NCBI RefSeq assembly: GCF_016907455.1
Contig: NZ_JAFBCB010000001.1
Span: 2,232,001 to 2,296,000 of the forward strand
DNA: 64,000 nt
From: Brachybacterium muris
Lineage (GTDB): Bacteria > Actinomycetota > Actinomycetes > Actinomycetales > Dermabacteraceae
Reading direction: 5' to 3'
Shown here: positions 50,367-58,493 of the stretch, one piece after another
Layout: every line of letters starts with the position of its first letter
How positions within the stretch are numbered: the stretch's first letter is position 1
Translations under genes and position numbers: made by a program
The notes under the pieces: generated by a model
What the model saw: only the letters and a program-made list of their open reading frames with translations
Database searches by the model: none
Told to the model about the DNA's origin: nothing

Positions 50367-52058
50367 CGGGCGCTGATCGGCCCCCGGAGCCTCGGTGCGG
50401 CCGGAGATCAGCACCGGGATCCCGCCGTCGACGGCGTGGGTGCGTGCGCAGGAGGTGCACTGCAGCCCACCGTCCACGTCACGCAGGGATCCCGCGCAGT
50501 CCGGGCAGCAGAGCCGTTCGCGCACCCAGCCGGGGACGTCTGCTCCGCTGGCCCCGGCGGGGGCGATGGAGGGTTCGGTCTGCGTCGCCGGCGTGCTGTG
50601 CGCCGGCTCGTCGCCCACACCGGTCCCCGGGGCCTGGTCGCGAATCAGGTCGAGGATCTCGTCCCGCACCCGTTCCATGGTGAACTGCTGGGCGGCCTCG
50701 ACGTTCAGCCGCAGCAGCGGTTCGGTGTTCGATGAGCGCAGGGAGAACCACCAGCGGTCCTCCTCAGGAGCGGCAGGGTCCCAGTGCTCGACGGTCAGAC
50801 CGTCCAGCTCGTCGCTGGTGGTGCCCGGGACCGTCTCGATGTGGGCGCGCACTGCTTCCCGTGCCAGCTCTGCATCGGCGACCCGTGAGTTGATCTCCCC
50901 GCTGGACGCGTAGGGATCGTGCGCGGCGACCAGCTGCGAGAGCGACCCCTCGGTCTCTGCCAGGGCCGCCAGGACGTGGAGGGCGGCGAGCATGCCGGAG
51001 TCGGCGTGGAAGAAGTCGCGGAAGTAGTAGTGGGCGGAGTGCTCCCCGCCGAACACCGCCGAGTGCTCGGCCATCAGCGCCTTGATCAGCGAATGGCCCA
51101 CCTTCGAGCGCACGTGCTCTCCGCCTGAGGCTGCGATGGTCTCGGCGACATGCCGGGAGGAGACCAGGTTCGCGACCACCGCCGGCCGGTCCTCCCCCGC
51201 CCCACGGACGCGGGCGATCTCGCGCTGGGCGATCAGCGCGGTGATGGCCGAGGGCGGCACCAGGGCCCCGCGTTCGTCAAGGACCACGCAGCGGTCGGCG
51301 TCGCCGTCGAAGGCGAAGCCCAGATCAGCGCCTTCCTTCAGGACTGCTGCGCGGAGGTCATGGAGGTTCTCGGGGTTCAGCGGATCAGCGGGATGGTTCG
51401 GGAAGGTGCCGTCCAGCTCGAAGTGCAGGGGCACCAGGTCGATCTGGTCGAGTCGTTCGAACACAGCTGGGACGGTGTGGCCGCCCATCGCGTTGGCGGC
51501 GTCCACCACCACGCGCAGCCGACGGCCACTGCTGATCGGGACCAGTCCCAGCACGGTGTCGACGTAGTCCCTCAGGGTGTCGAGCTCCTGGGAGGTACCG
51601 CCGGGCACCTCCGGGACCTGACCGGCATCGAGGTACCCCTCAGCGGTAGCCCGCATCTGGGCCAGGCCGGTGTCGCGGCTGATGGGCCGGGCGCCTGGCA
51701 GGCACAGCTTCAGACCGTTGTCCTTCGCGGGGTTGTGGCTCGCGGTGATCATGCCGCCGGCGGCGCGGTGCAGTCCTGAGGCGCAGTACAGCTGGTCGGT
51801 GGAGGACAGGCCGGCATCGGCCACCGTGGCCCCTCGGCGCACGGCACCGTCGATGAAAGCGCGGGCCAGGTCCGGGGAGGACACCCGCATGTCGTGCGCG
51901 ACGATCATGTCCACACCATCGGTGGAGCTGCGCAGGAAGTCGGCGAAGGCCGCACCGAGCGCGTGGGCCACGTCAGGGGTGAGCTGCGTGGTGGCGTCAC
52001 CACGCACGTCGTATGCCTTGACGATGGCGGAGAGATCTGCCGGTGCGGGGTCAGTCAT
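50364..52058 (-). CDS. manB: Phosphomannomutase/phosphoglucomutase fused to a Trm112-like zinc ribbon
   Basis: A 564-residue protein. Residues 1-460 are an alpha-D-phosphohexomutase: KAYDVRG, the catalytic serine loop MITASHNPAKDNG, the metal site FDGDADRC, GGEHSAHYYFRDF for sugar binding and RSSNTEPLLRLN for phosphate binding. It interconverts mannose-6- and mannose-1-phosphate for GDP-mannose and lipoglycans. After a Pro/Thr linker, residues 513-564 form a small domain with CCPDC and CTSC pairs and GGIPVLI, typical of Trm112/UPF0434. In many actinobacteria this second domain is a separate small gene. ATG 52058 overlaps the DUF3499 gene by 8 bp. Confidence 0.92.
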   Translation of the reverse strand: MTDPAPADLSAIVKAYDVRGDATTQLTPDVAHALGAAFADFLRSSTDGVDMIVAHDMRVSSPDLARAFIDGAVRRGATVADAGLSSTDQLYCASGLHRAAGGMITASHNPAKDNGLKLCLPGARPISRDTGLAQMRATAEGYLDAGQVPEVPGGTSQELDTLRDYVDTVLGLVPISSGRRLRVVVDAANAMGGHTVPAVFERLDQIDLVPLHFELDGTFPNHPADPLNPENLHDLRAAVLKEGADLGFAFDGDADRCVVLDERGALVPPSAITALIAQREIARVRGAGEDRPAVVANLVSSRHVAETIAASGGEHVRSKVGHSLIKALMAEHSAVFGGEHSAHYYFRDFFHADSGMLAALHVLAALAETEGSLSQLVAAHDPYASSGEINSRVADAELAREAVRAHIETVPGTTSDELDGLTVEHWDPAAPEEDRWWFSLRSSNTEPLLRLNVEAAQQFTMERVRDEILDLIRDQAPGTGVGDEPAHSTPATQTEPSIAPAGASGADVPGWVRERLCCPDCAGSLRDVDGGLQCTSCARTHAVDGGIPVLISGRTEAPGADQRP

Positions 52059-52446
52059 GGGGACTCCTGAGGACGTGGAGATGGCGGCCGGGGGCCGTGT
52101 CCGGGGACGTTGCACCACCGGTGCGTCGGGGCGCCGCCGCCTGCTGGGGCTGCGGAGCGCTGCGGGGGGAGGAGGGGCCTGCGGTGTCCGCAGCGCGACC
52201 GGGGCGCACGGCATCGGCCAGGGCCACGAGGTCGTCGGTGGCCTCCGAACCGCCCTCCACGCGCAGCAGTTCCCATCCGCGCGGGGCGGTCAGACGGGTG
52301 GCGTGGTCGCGGCACAGGTCATAGGCGTGGGGCTCGCTGCTGCGGGAGAGCGGGCCGAGCACTGCGGTGGAGTCCTCGTACACGAAGGTGAGGGTGCTCA
52401 CCGCGGGCTGGGAGCAGGCGGTGCGGGAGCATTCACGGGCAGGCAC
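52051..52446 (-). CDS. DUF3499 family protein
   Basis: A 131-residue protein. The conserved part (about 1-70) has RECSRTACSQPAVSTLTFVYEDSTAVLGPL and HAYDLCRDHATRLTAPRGWELLR; its Cys and His residues look like a zinc site. The C-terminal roughly 60 residues are low complexity. The family is restricted to actinobacteria (Rv3258c) and has no known function. It is coded with manB, as in mycobacteria. Confidence 0.85.
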   Translation of the reverse strand: MPARECSRTACSQPAVSTLTFVYEDSTAVLGPLSRSSEPHAYDLCRDHATRLTAPRGWELLRVEGGSEATDDLVALADAVRPGRAADTAGPSSPRSAPQPQQAAAPRRTGGATSPDTAPGRHLHVLRSPHD

Positions 52447-52534
52447 AGGAAGGAGTGTACGCAGGTGGGGGCAGGCACGGCAGGCGGCACGCCCGGGACG
52501 ACAGCGCGGCTTCCCTCACGGTTAGAGTGCGTGC

Positions 52535-52987
52535 ATGGACGCCACCGGTCTCACCCCCACGTCGGCTCCCGGGCCGGGTCCCCGGCGCCGCGACCGCCGT
52601 GGGCGGGGCCGACGGTGGGACCTGATCCCGCCGCACCTGCCCGGGCACCGCACCCGGCGTGAGCGCTTCGACGACACCGTCACCGAGGCGGCCGCCGCCC
52701 TGATCGAGCGGTTCCCCCGGCGGCTGGAGCATCTGCGGGTCGTGGTGGAGGAAGTGCCCCCCGCGGATCCGGCTCCCTGGGAGGATGCCTCGGTCCTGCT
52801 GGGCAGGACGCACCCCTCCACCAGGGAGCAGCCTCCGCGGGTGATCCTGTACCGGCTGCCGATCCAGACGCGCTGCGCGAATGGGACCGAGCTCGAGCTG
52901 CTGGTGCGTCAGGTGCTCTCCGAGCAGGTGGGGTCGATGCTGGCGATCGCCGCGGAGGACGTGGACCCGGAGGCCTGGGGGGAATAG
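52535..52987 (+). CDS. Zincin-like metallopeptidase family protein without the HExxH motif
   Basis: A 150-residue protein of the Rv3259 type. A basic N-terminus (RRRDRRGRGRR) is followed by the conserved RFDDTVTEAAAALIERFPRRLEHLRVVVEEVP and ILYRLPIQTR. The helix where metallopeptidases carry HExxH reads VRQVLSEQVGSMLAI, with no metal-binding His. It is therefore unlikely to be a zinc protease and may be structural. It diverges from DUF3499. Confidence 0.78.
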   Translation: MDATGLTPTSAPGPGPRRRDRRGRGRRWDLIPPHLPGHRTRRERFDDTVTEAAAALIERFPRRLEHLRVVVEEVPPADPAPWEDASVLLGRTHPSTREQPPRVILYRLPIQTRCANGTELELLVRQVLSEQVGSMLAIAAEDVDPEAWGE

Positions 52988-52994
52988 CCCCCGG

Positions 52995-54626
52995 TCACTC
53001 CGCCAGGCGCACCCGGACCGCTTCCGCGGTGTCCGGCACCAGCGGCACCGGCAGGACGGACAGCAGCTGTCCCTCGGCCCCGTCGGACTGCTGCTGCACC
53101 CAGCTGGCGTGCAGCACCCCCGGGACCTCCGGCACCAGAGCGACACCCGCTGCGGCCGCGGTCCCCACCTGCAGTTCTGTGACCGGCACCAGCTGCACGG
53201 CGTCCTCGGAGAGCTCGAGCGTGAGGGGCTCCGCGGCACTGCCATCGGCGCCGATCGGCACCAGTGTCAGCTGCGTGTCCTGCGTGGCGATCAGGGACAG
53301 GTGTCCTGCCGGGCCACCGGCCGGCAGGGCAGCGACGGCGTGCGTGCGAAGGGCCGGGGCCGGGGCCGCCAAGGCGAAGTCCACCGGGCTCCCGATGGTG
53401 TCGCCGGGCAGATCGGGGGCGGTCACCTCGGAGCGGACGACCGCGTGCACGGGCCCGGCCGCATCGACCCTGACCGCATGATCGCCCTGCGGCAGGCCCT
53501 CTAGGGGGATCGCCACCACGGCTCCGGCAGGGATCTCGATGTCCTCGAGGCCGGCATCGGGCAGGGCACCAGCGGTGCCGAGGACGGTGACGGTCGCGGT
53601 GGTGTCCTCGCCCTGCGAGTTGGCTAGCACCAGTGTGGGCGCCGACTGGTCGTTCCTCACGCCGGGCACCACGATCTCGCGGGAGGCTGCATCCAGCGGG
53701 CCCAGGATCTCGGCCCCGCCCGGGGTGAGCCCCTCGCGCTGGGTGGCCTGGACGTGCATCGCCAGTGGGGCCCCGATCACCTCGACCGCCACCCCCACCT
53801 GGTCGTGGCCGGGGACGATGGACTCCAGCAGGATGCGCTGCTCGGTGCGGGGCGCCACCACCACCTGGCTGCGGCCCGCCATCGCGGCGGGGCCGTCGGC
53901 GGTCCACACCTGCACGGCCGCTGTGGCCGGGCGGTCCCCGGGGTTCCTCAGCACCAGCTGCGAACTGGATCCGCGCTGGGTGGAGACCCCCAGGAACGAG
54001 GCCGAGGTGGCGGTCGGCAGGCAACGGCTCATGGACAGCGACCGGTAGTCGCCCTGGGTGGTCACGGTGGTCTGCACCGAGTCCGCGACGGGGCGGCCGC
54101 CCTCGGAGCCGGTGGCCTGGACCTGCAGGGTGTCCTCCGCGCCGGAGACGGTGTGCACGGAGGCTCCGAGGTCCCGGGAGACGGTGGGCACAACGAGCGG
54201 CTGCTCGTCCTCGCCGTAGGCGTTGACAGAGGGAGAGCGCACCGTCCCGTCCTCCTCGAGCCTGGTCTCGGACCCGCTGATGCGGCCGAACAGCAGCGAT
54301 GAGGTGGGCTCGAGGGCGACAGTGCGCACGTCCACTGCAGGTGACGGGGGGACGACGGCGAGGTCGGCGTCCGAACCGGCGCCGAGTGCTTCCTGGGGTG
54401 GATCCAGCGGTCCGGGGCACCACAGTCTCGCTCCGCCGGCCTCAGCACTGGTCAGGGCCCTCTCGACGGTGGTCAGGGCGGGAGGGTCGATCGTCGCGAG
54501 AGCGCCTGCGCCCAGGGCCAGCGGCAGCAGCGAGGCGAGGGCCAGCAGGGGGCGCAGGCGCCCGGGATGACGGGAGGCTGCGGCGCTGCCTCCCGCAGGA
54601 TCGACGGGACGATCAGGCTCAGACAT
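52995..54626 (-). CDS. DUF5719 family exported protein
   Basis: A 543-residue protein. It has a short cytoplasmic N-terminus, one helix at about 27-47 that may be a signal anchor, and then a large beta-rich extracytoplasmic region with repeated immunoglobulin-like segments (SSSQLVLRNPGDRPATAAVQVW, APTLVLANSQGEDTTATVTVLG). DUF5719 is regularly coded next to a large membrane glycosyltransferase in actinobacteria, as here (8-bp overlap), so the two may act together in envelope glycan synthesis. This is inference from context. Confidence 0.83.
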   Translation of the reverse strand: MSEPDRPVDPAGGSAAASRHPGRLRPLLALASLLPLALGAGALATIDPPALTTVERALTSAEAGGARLWCPGPLDPPQEALGAGSDADLAVVPPSPAVDVRTVALEPTSSLLFGRISGSETRLEEDGTVRSPSVNAYGEDEQPLVVPTVSRDLGASVHTVSGAEDTLQVQATGSEGGRPVADSVQTTVTTQGDYRSLSMSRCLPTATSASFLGVSTQRGSSSQLVLRNPGDRPATAAVQVWTADGPAAMAGRSQVVVAPRTEQRILLESIVPGHDQVGVAVEVIGAPLAMHVQATQREGLTPGGAEILGPLDAASREIVVPGVRNDQSAPTLVLANSQGEDTTATVTVLGTAGALPDAGLEDIEIPAGAVVAIPLEGLPQGDHAVRVDAAGPVHAVVRSEVTAPDLPGDTIGSPVDFALAAPAPALRTHAVAALPAGGPAGHLSLIATQDTQLTLVPIGADGSAAEPLTLELSEDAVQLVPVTELQVGTAAAAGVALVPEVPGVLHASWVQQQSDGAEGQLLSVLPVPLVPDTAEAVRVRLAE

Positions 54627-57600
54627 GGGGCTCCTCCCCGAGACGGCTGCGCCCGCGCCAGGGGATCGCTATCAGGACGGTCAGGGCGGTCGCGGTGGCC
54701 AGCATCGCCTGCCACAGGGGCAGCCACGGCTGCTCCCGCTCGATCTCCAGGCGGCCCTCGCTGCCGGGGGGAACGGTGAACCCCTGGGCCCAGCCGTCCA
54801 CCGTCACCGGCTCCAGGGCTTCCCCGCCCACGCTCGCCCTCCACTGGGAGTCCGCCCTCTCCGAGAGCACCACCGTGCGGGTCGAGTCCGCGGCCTCGAT
54901 CGGGGCCGACGCCCCGATCACGTCGCTGGGAAGGGCCTGGGAGGTGTCCGGCCCGTCGATGCGGACCCGGGCGGTCGCGTCGATCACGCGCCACATGCCG
55001 CCCCCGGAGTTCTGGGTGACCTTCTCCACGGCGGTGGAGGCGTCCAGTGTCTCCACCAGTCCAGCACTCTCCTGCGGGTCACCCGGCACGATCACGTAGG
55101 CGAGGGCCAAGGAGTTCACGGCCCCTGCTTCCCCGGTCGGCGCGAGGATCCCGGTGACAGCCTGCCGCAGCGACTCGCTGCCGGGGTCGGCATCGACCGC
55201 CTCGCCGGCTCGCACCCGGTCCACATCGCGCAGCGAGGCGATCGCGGCGTGCTGGATCACCGAGTCCTCGCCGTGCACCACCACGTCGGCGCTCACCGCA
55301 CCGTCCTGCTCGGGGCGCAGCACCAGGACGCGGGCCCGGGCATCGGTGCGCCCCTGATCCGCTGCGGCGGCGGGGACCTCTCCCCCCTCGACCCGCTCGA
55401 TCCGCAGTGAGCCGGGCAGGACGACCGTCCATCCCGCCACGGCGACCAGGCAGATGGCGGCGACGACAGCCCCGGTGCCGGAGGTCAGGACCCTGCGGGT
55501 GCGGGACACTCCTCCTTCGCGGCGGGCCAGCGAGTCGAACACGGCAGAGGCCCCGATGCACAGGACCAGCAGCACCGCGCTGAGCAGGGCATGCAGCGGG
55601 GCGGTGGTGAGGGCGCCTCCCGCGACGGCGGTCATCGTGTGTGCTCCCAGCAGCACTGCGGCAGTCGCCGCAGCGGCCAGCAGTGCGGCGAACCGTCCCA
55701 CGCGGCCGGCGTCGCCCGCCAGGAACGGGGCGATCACGGCGCCGACCAGTACCGGGATCAGCGGAAGCATCAGCAGCAGCTGGGCCCACCCCGGGCCTGT
55801 CAGCGTCTCGAGCGTCGAGCGCAGCCCCGGCGCCGTGGGCCACAGCGCGAGCAGGTCCCCCGTCGCAGCGGTGGGGGCCTGGGGGCGCACCCCGCCCACT
55901 CCCAGCAGCAGTCGTGGGTCGCCGATGTACACGGCCAGGTAGGGCACGTGGAGGGCCAGTGCTGGCACCATCACCCACAGCAGTCGCAGCCTCCGGCCCG
56001 GGACCGACGGCGCGATCAGCGCCAGTGCCACAGCGGCCAAGAGCACGAGGGCGGGTGTGACCGCACCGATCACCAGCAGCAGCAGCCCAGCGGCGGCTGC
56101 GGCGGGCACACTGGCCCAGCGCTCCTTGTGCGGCAGGCCGACGGCCCGGCCGATGCACAGGGCGACCAGCGGCAGCAGCATGTGCACCAGCAGCAGTGGC
56201 CAGGCCCCGTCGATGAGCGCGGCCAGCATCGGTGGAGCCACCGCCCAGGTGACGGCGAGCACGAGGCGGGCCCCGACGGCGCGGGTGATCGCACCGGCCG
56301 CCCACCAGGCGAGCAGTGCGGAGGCGGGCACCGCGATGAACACGATCGCCTCGACGAACATCGAGCCGTTCACGGGGAGATGACCGAGCAGGCGCACCAA
56401 CGGGTCCGCCGGGCCACGCTCCCCCAGCCCACCGGGGATCCAGCTGGACCAGGCCGCCTCTCGCAGGGCTCCCCAGGACCCCGGCAGCGGGATCAGCGCG
56501 GGGCCGCTCAGCTCACCGCGCCCGAACAGACCCCGGAGCGTGACCATACCCAGTGCCGTGGCCAGCACGGCCACGGCGACCGTCCATGTGATGTGTCGGC
56601 CGTAGTCGGCGTCATCGATGCCGTGGCGGGTACCCGCGATCCCCCACGAGGTGAATCGCGCCCGTCGAGTGCGGTCGTCATCGGCGAACAGGTGGGTGAG
56701 GAAGCCCTCGAGGCCCTGGCGCACCCCCTCACCACGCGGGAGGTAGAGGGGCGCGAGGCGGCGCCCCGGGACACGAGAGCGTCGCCGCTCCTGGGCGCCC
56801 CGGCGCATCACGCGGGGCGCTCGGCGCAGGATCTCGATCGTGGCGCGCAGTTCACCGGGGATGCGCCGGGGCTGGGAGGCGGCTACCGCTACGGCCGTCC
56901 GCAGCAGCGTGGCCACCGGTGTGAAGAGCAGCGTCAGGATCGCGAGCAGAACGGGCCGGTGCTTGATCAGGAGCAGTACCTGTCCGGTGCGCCGGTCCTG
57001 GAGTCTCTGGGCCAGTGAGGCGTCGGGAGTGGGGGCCAGGGCCCGGGCGGCGGACTGCACCGCCACCCTCTCTCCACCGCGCCATACCCGGTGGCACAGG
57101 TCGATCTCCGCCCAGGGCGCCGGCAGGTCGGCGTCCAGGCCGCCCGCTTCCCTCAGGGTGCGTTCGCGGATCAGCATCCCCGGGAGCCCCACGGCGAGCA
57201 CGTCCTGACGCCAGTCGGCCTGCCCCTGGTCGATCTCCCCGGGTTCCACTCCGGTCACGATCCGACCGCTGTGGGTGAGGGTCAGGCCCACGTCCACCAG
57301 AACGTCAGCATCGTCCGCCGTCCGAGCGTCAGGTTCGTCGGAATCGGCGGCGTCCTCCTGCAGCCGCAGGCGCTTGGGGCCGACGACGGCTGTGGTGGGT
57401 GAGGCGGTGACGGTGGCGAGCTGTTCGGCCAGCGCCTCGCGACCCGGCGCGGTCTGCTCGGTGAGGAACCACAGCCAGGAGTCGTCACCGCTGCTCATGC
57501 CGGCGCGACGACCGGTGCGTCGACGGGGGGTGCGCAACCGCTCCGGGACATGGGACAGGTTCGCGGCATCCTGGGTGCGGGAGCGCTCCAGGGCGGCCTG

Positions 57601-58017
57601 GTCGACCTTCCGGGCTCGGCGGCCGCCGGTGGACTCGTGCCCACCAGTGGACTCATGCCCTCCGGCGCGACCAGCCGTCCCCTCAGCCCCGCCGGGACCG
57701 GGGGATCCGCCCTCGTCCCGGGCGGGCGCGCTGCCCTCCGTGCTGTCCGTCGTACGGTCGATCCAGGTGAGGGCCTCGCGCACAGCCCCTGCCTGTCCGA
57801 TGGAGTCGGAGAGTGATCGCACACCGTCGGCCCCGAAGCGATCAGCGAGGCGACGTGCGGCCTCCTGAAGCTCTGCAGGCAGGCCGGTCGGCACCAGGAC
57901 CACTGTGCGGTCAGGGGTGCGGGTCTGTTCAGCGAGGGCGTGCGCGGTGGTCTCGAGGGATGCGAGCGTGGTCGACCTGCTGAGCAGGACGACTGCAGTC
58001 ACCTGGCGTTGGCTCAC
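54619..58017 (-). CDS. Large membrane glycosyltransferase (family 2-like)
   Basis: A 1,132-residue protein. The N-terminal GT-A domain (about 1-310) has VTAVVLLSRS, the acidic motif DDSWLWFL and later ADWRQDVLAVGLPGMLIRERTLREAGGLD and WAEIDLCHRVW. A low-complexity insertion (about 90-175) with two GGHEST units precedes the DD motif. Roughly 12 transmembrane helices follow, and a C-terminal extracytoplasmic domain ends with a last helix (about 1098-1120). It likely transfers a sugar to a lipid or surface glycan; the substrate is unknown. DUF5719 follows with overlap. Confidence 0.85.
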   Translation of the reverse strand: MSQRQVTAVVLLSRSTTLASLETTAHALAEQTRTPDRTVVLVPTGLPAELQEAARRLADRFGADGVRSLSDSIGQAGAVREALTWIDRTTDSTEGSAPARDEGGSPGPGGAEGTAGRAGGHESTGGHESTGGRRARKVDQAALERSRTQDAANLSHVPERLRTPRRRTGRRAGMSSGDDSWLWFLTEQTAPGREALAEQLATVTASPTTAVVGPKRLRLQEDAADSDEPDARTADDADVLVDVGLTLTHSGRIVTGVEPGEIDQGQADWRQDVLAVGLPGMLIRERTLREAGGLDADLPAPWAEIDLCHRVWRGGERVAVQSAARALAPTPDASLAQRLQDRRTGQVLLLIKHRPVLLAILTLLFTPVATLLRTAVAVAASQPRRIPGELRATIEILRRAPRVMRRGAQERRRSRVPGRRLAPLYLPRGEGVRQGLEGFLTHLFADDDRTRRARFTSWGIAGTRHGIDDADYGRHITWTVAVAVLATALGMVTLRGLFGRGELSGPALIPLPGSWGALREAAWSSWIPGGLGERGPADPLVRLLGHLPVNGSMFVEAIVFIAVPASALLAWWAAGAITRAVGARLVLAVTWAVAPPMLAALIDGAWPLLLVHMLLPLVALCIGRAVGLPHKERWASVPAAAAAGLLLLVIGAVTPALVLLAAVALALIAPSVPGRRLRLLWVMVPALALHVPYLAVYIGDPRLLLGVGGVRPQAPTAATGDLLALWPTAPGLRSTLETLTGPGWAQLLLMLPLIPVLVGAVIAPFLAGDAGRVGRFAALLAAAATAAVLLGAHTMTAVAGGALTTAPLHALLSAVLLVLCIGASAVFDSLARREGGVSRTRRVLTSGTGAVVAAICLVAVAGWTVVLPGSLRIERVEGGEVPAAAADQGRTDARARVLVLRPEQDGAVSADVVVHGEDSVIQHAAIASLRDVDRVRAGEAVDADPGSESLRQAVTGILAPTGEAGAVNSLALAYVIVPGDPQESAGLVETLDASTAVEKVTQNSGGGMWRVIDATARVRIDGPDTSQALPSDVIGASAPIEAADSTRTVVLSERADSQWRASVGGEALEPVTVDGWAQGFTVPPGSEGRLEIEREQPWLPLWQAMLATATALTVLIAIPWRGRSRLGEEPHV
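57628..57663. repeat. Tandem 18-bp repeat inside the glycosyltransferase gene
   Basis: Two 18-bp units (57628-57645 and 57646-57663, 15 of 18 bases the same) encode GGHEST twice in a low-complexity insert. Slippage here would change length in frame. Confidence 0.7.
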
Positions 58018-58064
58018 CCGTTCAGGATGTCAGACGGCGAGGCGTATCGACGGGGTGCAGCACG

Positions 58065-58361
58065 TCAGACAGCGCGGCGCTTGAGCTTGCGACGCTCACG
58101 CTCGGAGAGGCCGCCCCAGATGCCGAAGCGCTCGTCGTTCTCCAGCGCATACTCGAGGCACTCCGCGCGGACCTCGCAGGAGACACACACCTTCTTCGCC
58201 TCGCGGGTGGAGCCCCCCTTCTCGGGGAAGAACGCTTCCGGATCCGTCTGCGCGCACAGGGCACGCTCCTGCCACGACAGCTCGGCCTCGTCCTGCTCCA
58301 CAGTGAAGTCCAGCAGCGACAGCTCGGTACGCTGTGACTCCATGACGGCGTCCTCGTCCAT
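58065..58361 (-). CDS. whiB2: WhiB-family iron-sulfur regulator, WhiB2/WhmD type
   Basis: A 98-residue protein. Cysteines in ALC, VCVSC and EC bind a [4Fe-4S] cluster. FGIWGGLSERERRKLKRRAV gives the turn and basic tail. The acidic N-terminal extension and DPEAFFPEKGGSTREAKKVC fit WhiB2 (WhiB/WhmD), which controls septation in actinobacteria. ATG 58361 has GGAGGAG upstream; a second ATG at 58343 is possible. It is divergent from cofE, like whiB2-fbiA-fbiB in M. tuberculosis. Confidence 0.94.
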   Translation of the reverse strand: MDEDAVMESQRTELSLLDFTVEQDEAELSWQERALCAQTDPEAFFPEKGGSTREAKKVCVSCEVRAECLEYALENDERFGIWGGLSERERRKLKRRAV

Positions 58362-58450
58362 CGGTGCGTCTCCTCCCTGTGCCGCGGCGATGCCGGTGCT
58401 CGATCCCCGGCCCCGGAGCCATCGGTGTGCTCCGGTCTGTTGCCCACCTA

Positions 58451-58480
58451 AACTACACCCGTGTAGTTCGTGGGCGTCAA
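58451..58480. promoter_or_regulatory. Divergent whiB2/cofE promoter with a palindromic operator
   Basis: AACTACA (58451-58457) and TGTAGTT (58462-58468) make a perfect 7-bp inverted repeat with a CCCG centre. On the minus strand, -35 TTGACG (58480-58475) stands 17 bp before TGTAGT (58457-58452). This puts one arm on the -10 box of whiB2. A similar weaker pair can be drawn on the plus strand for cofE. A dimeric regulator bound here could control both genes. Confidence 0.6.
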
Positions 58481-58493
58481 GCGGGGAGGGACC

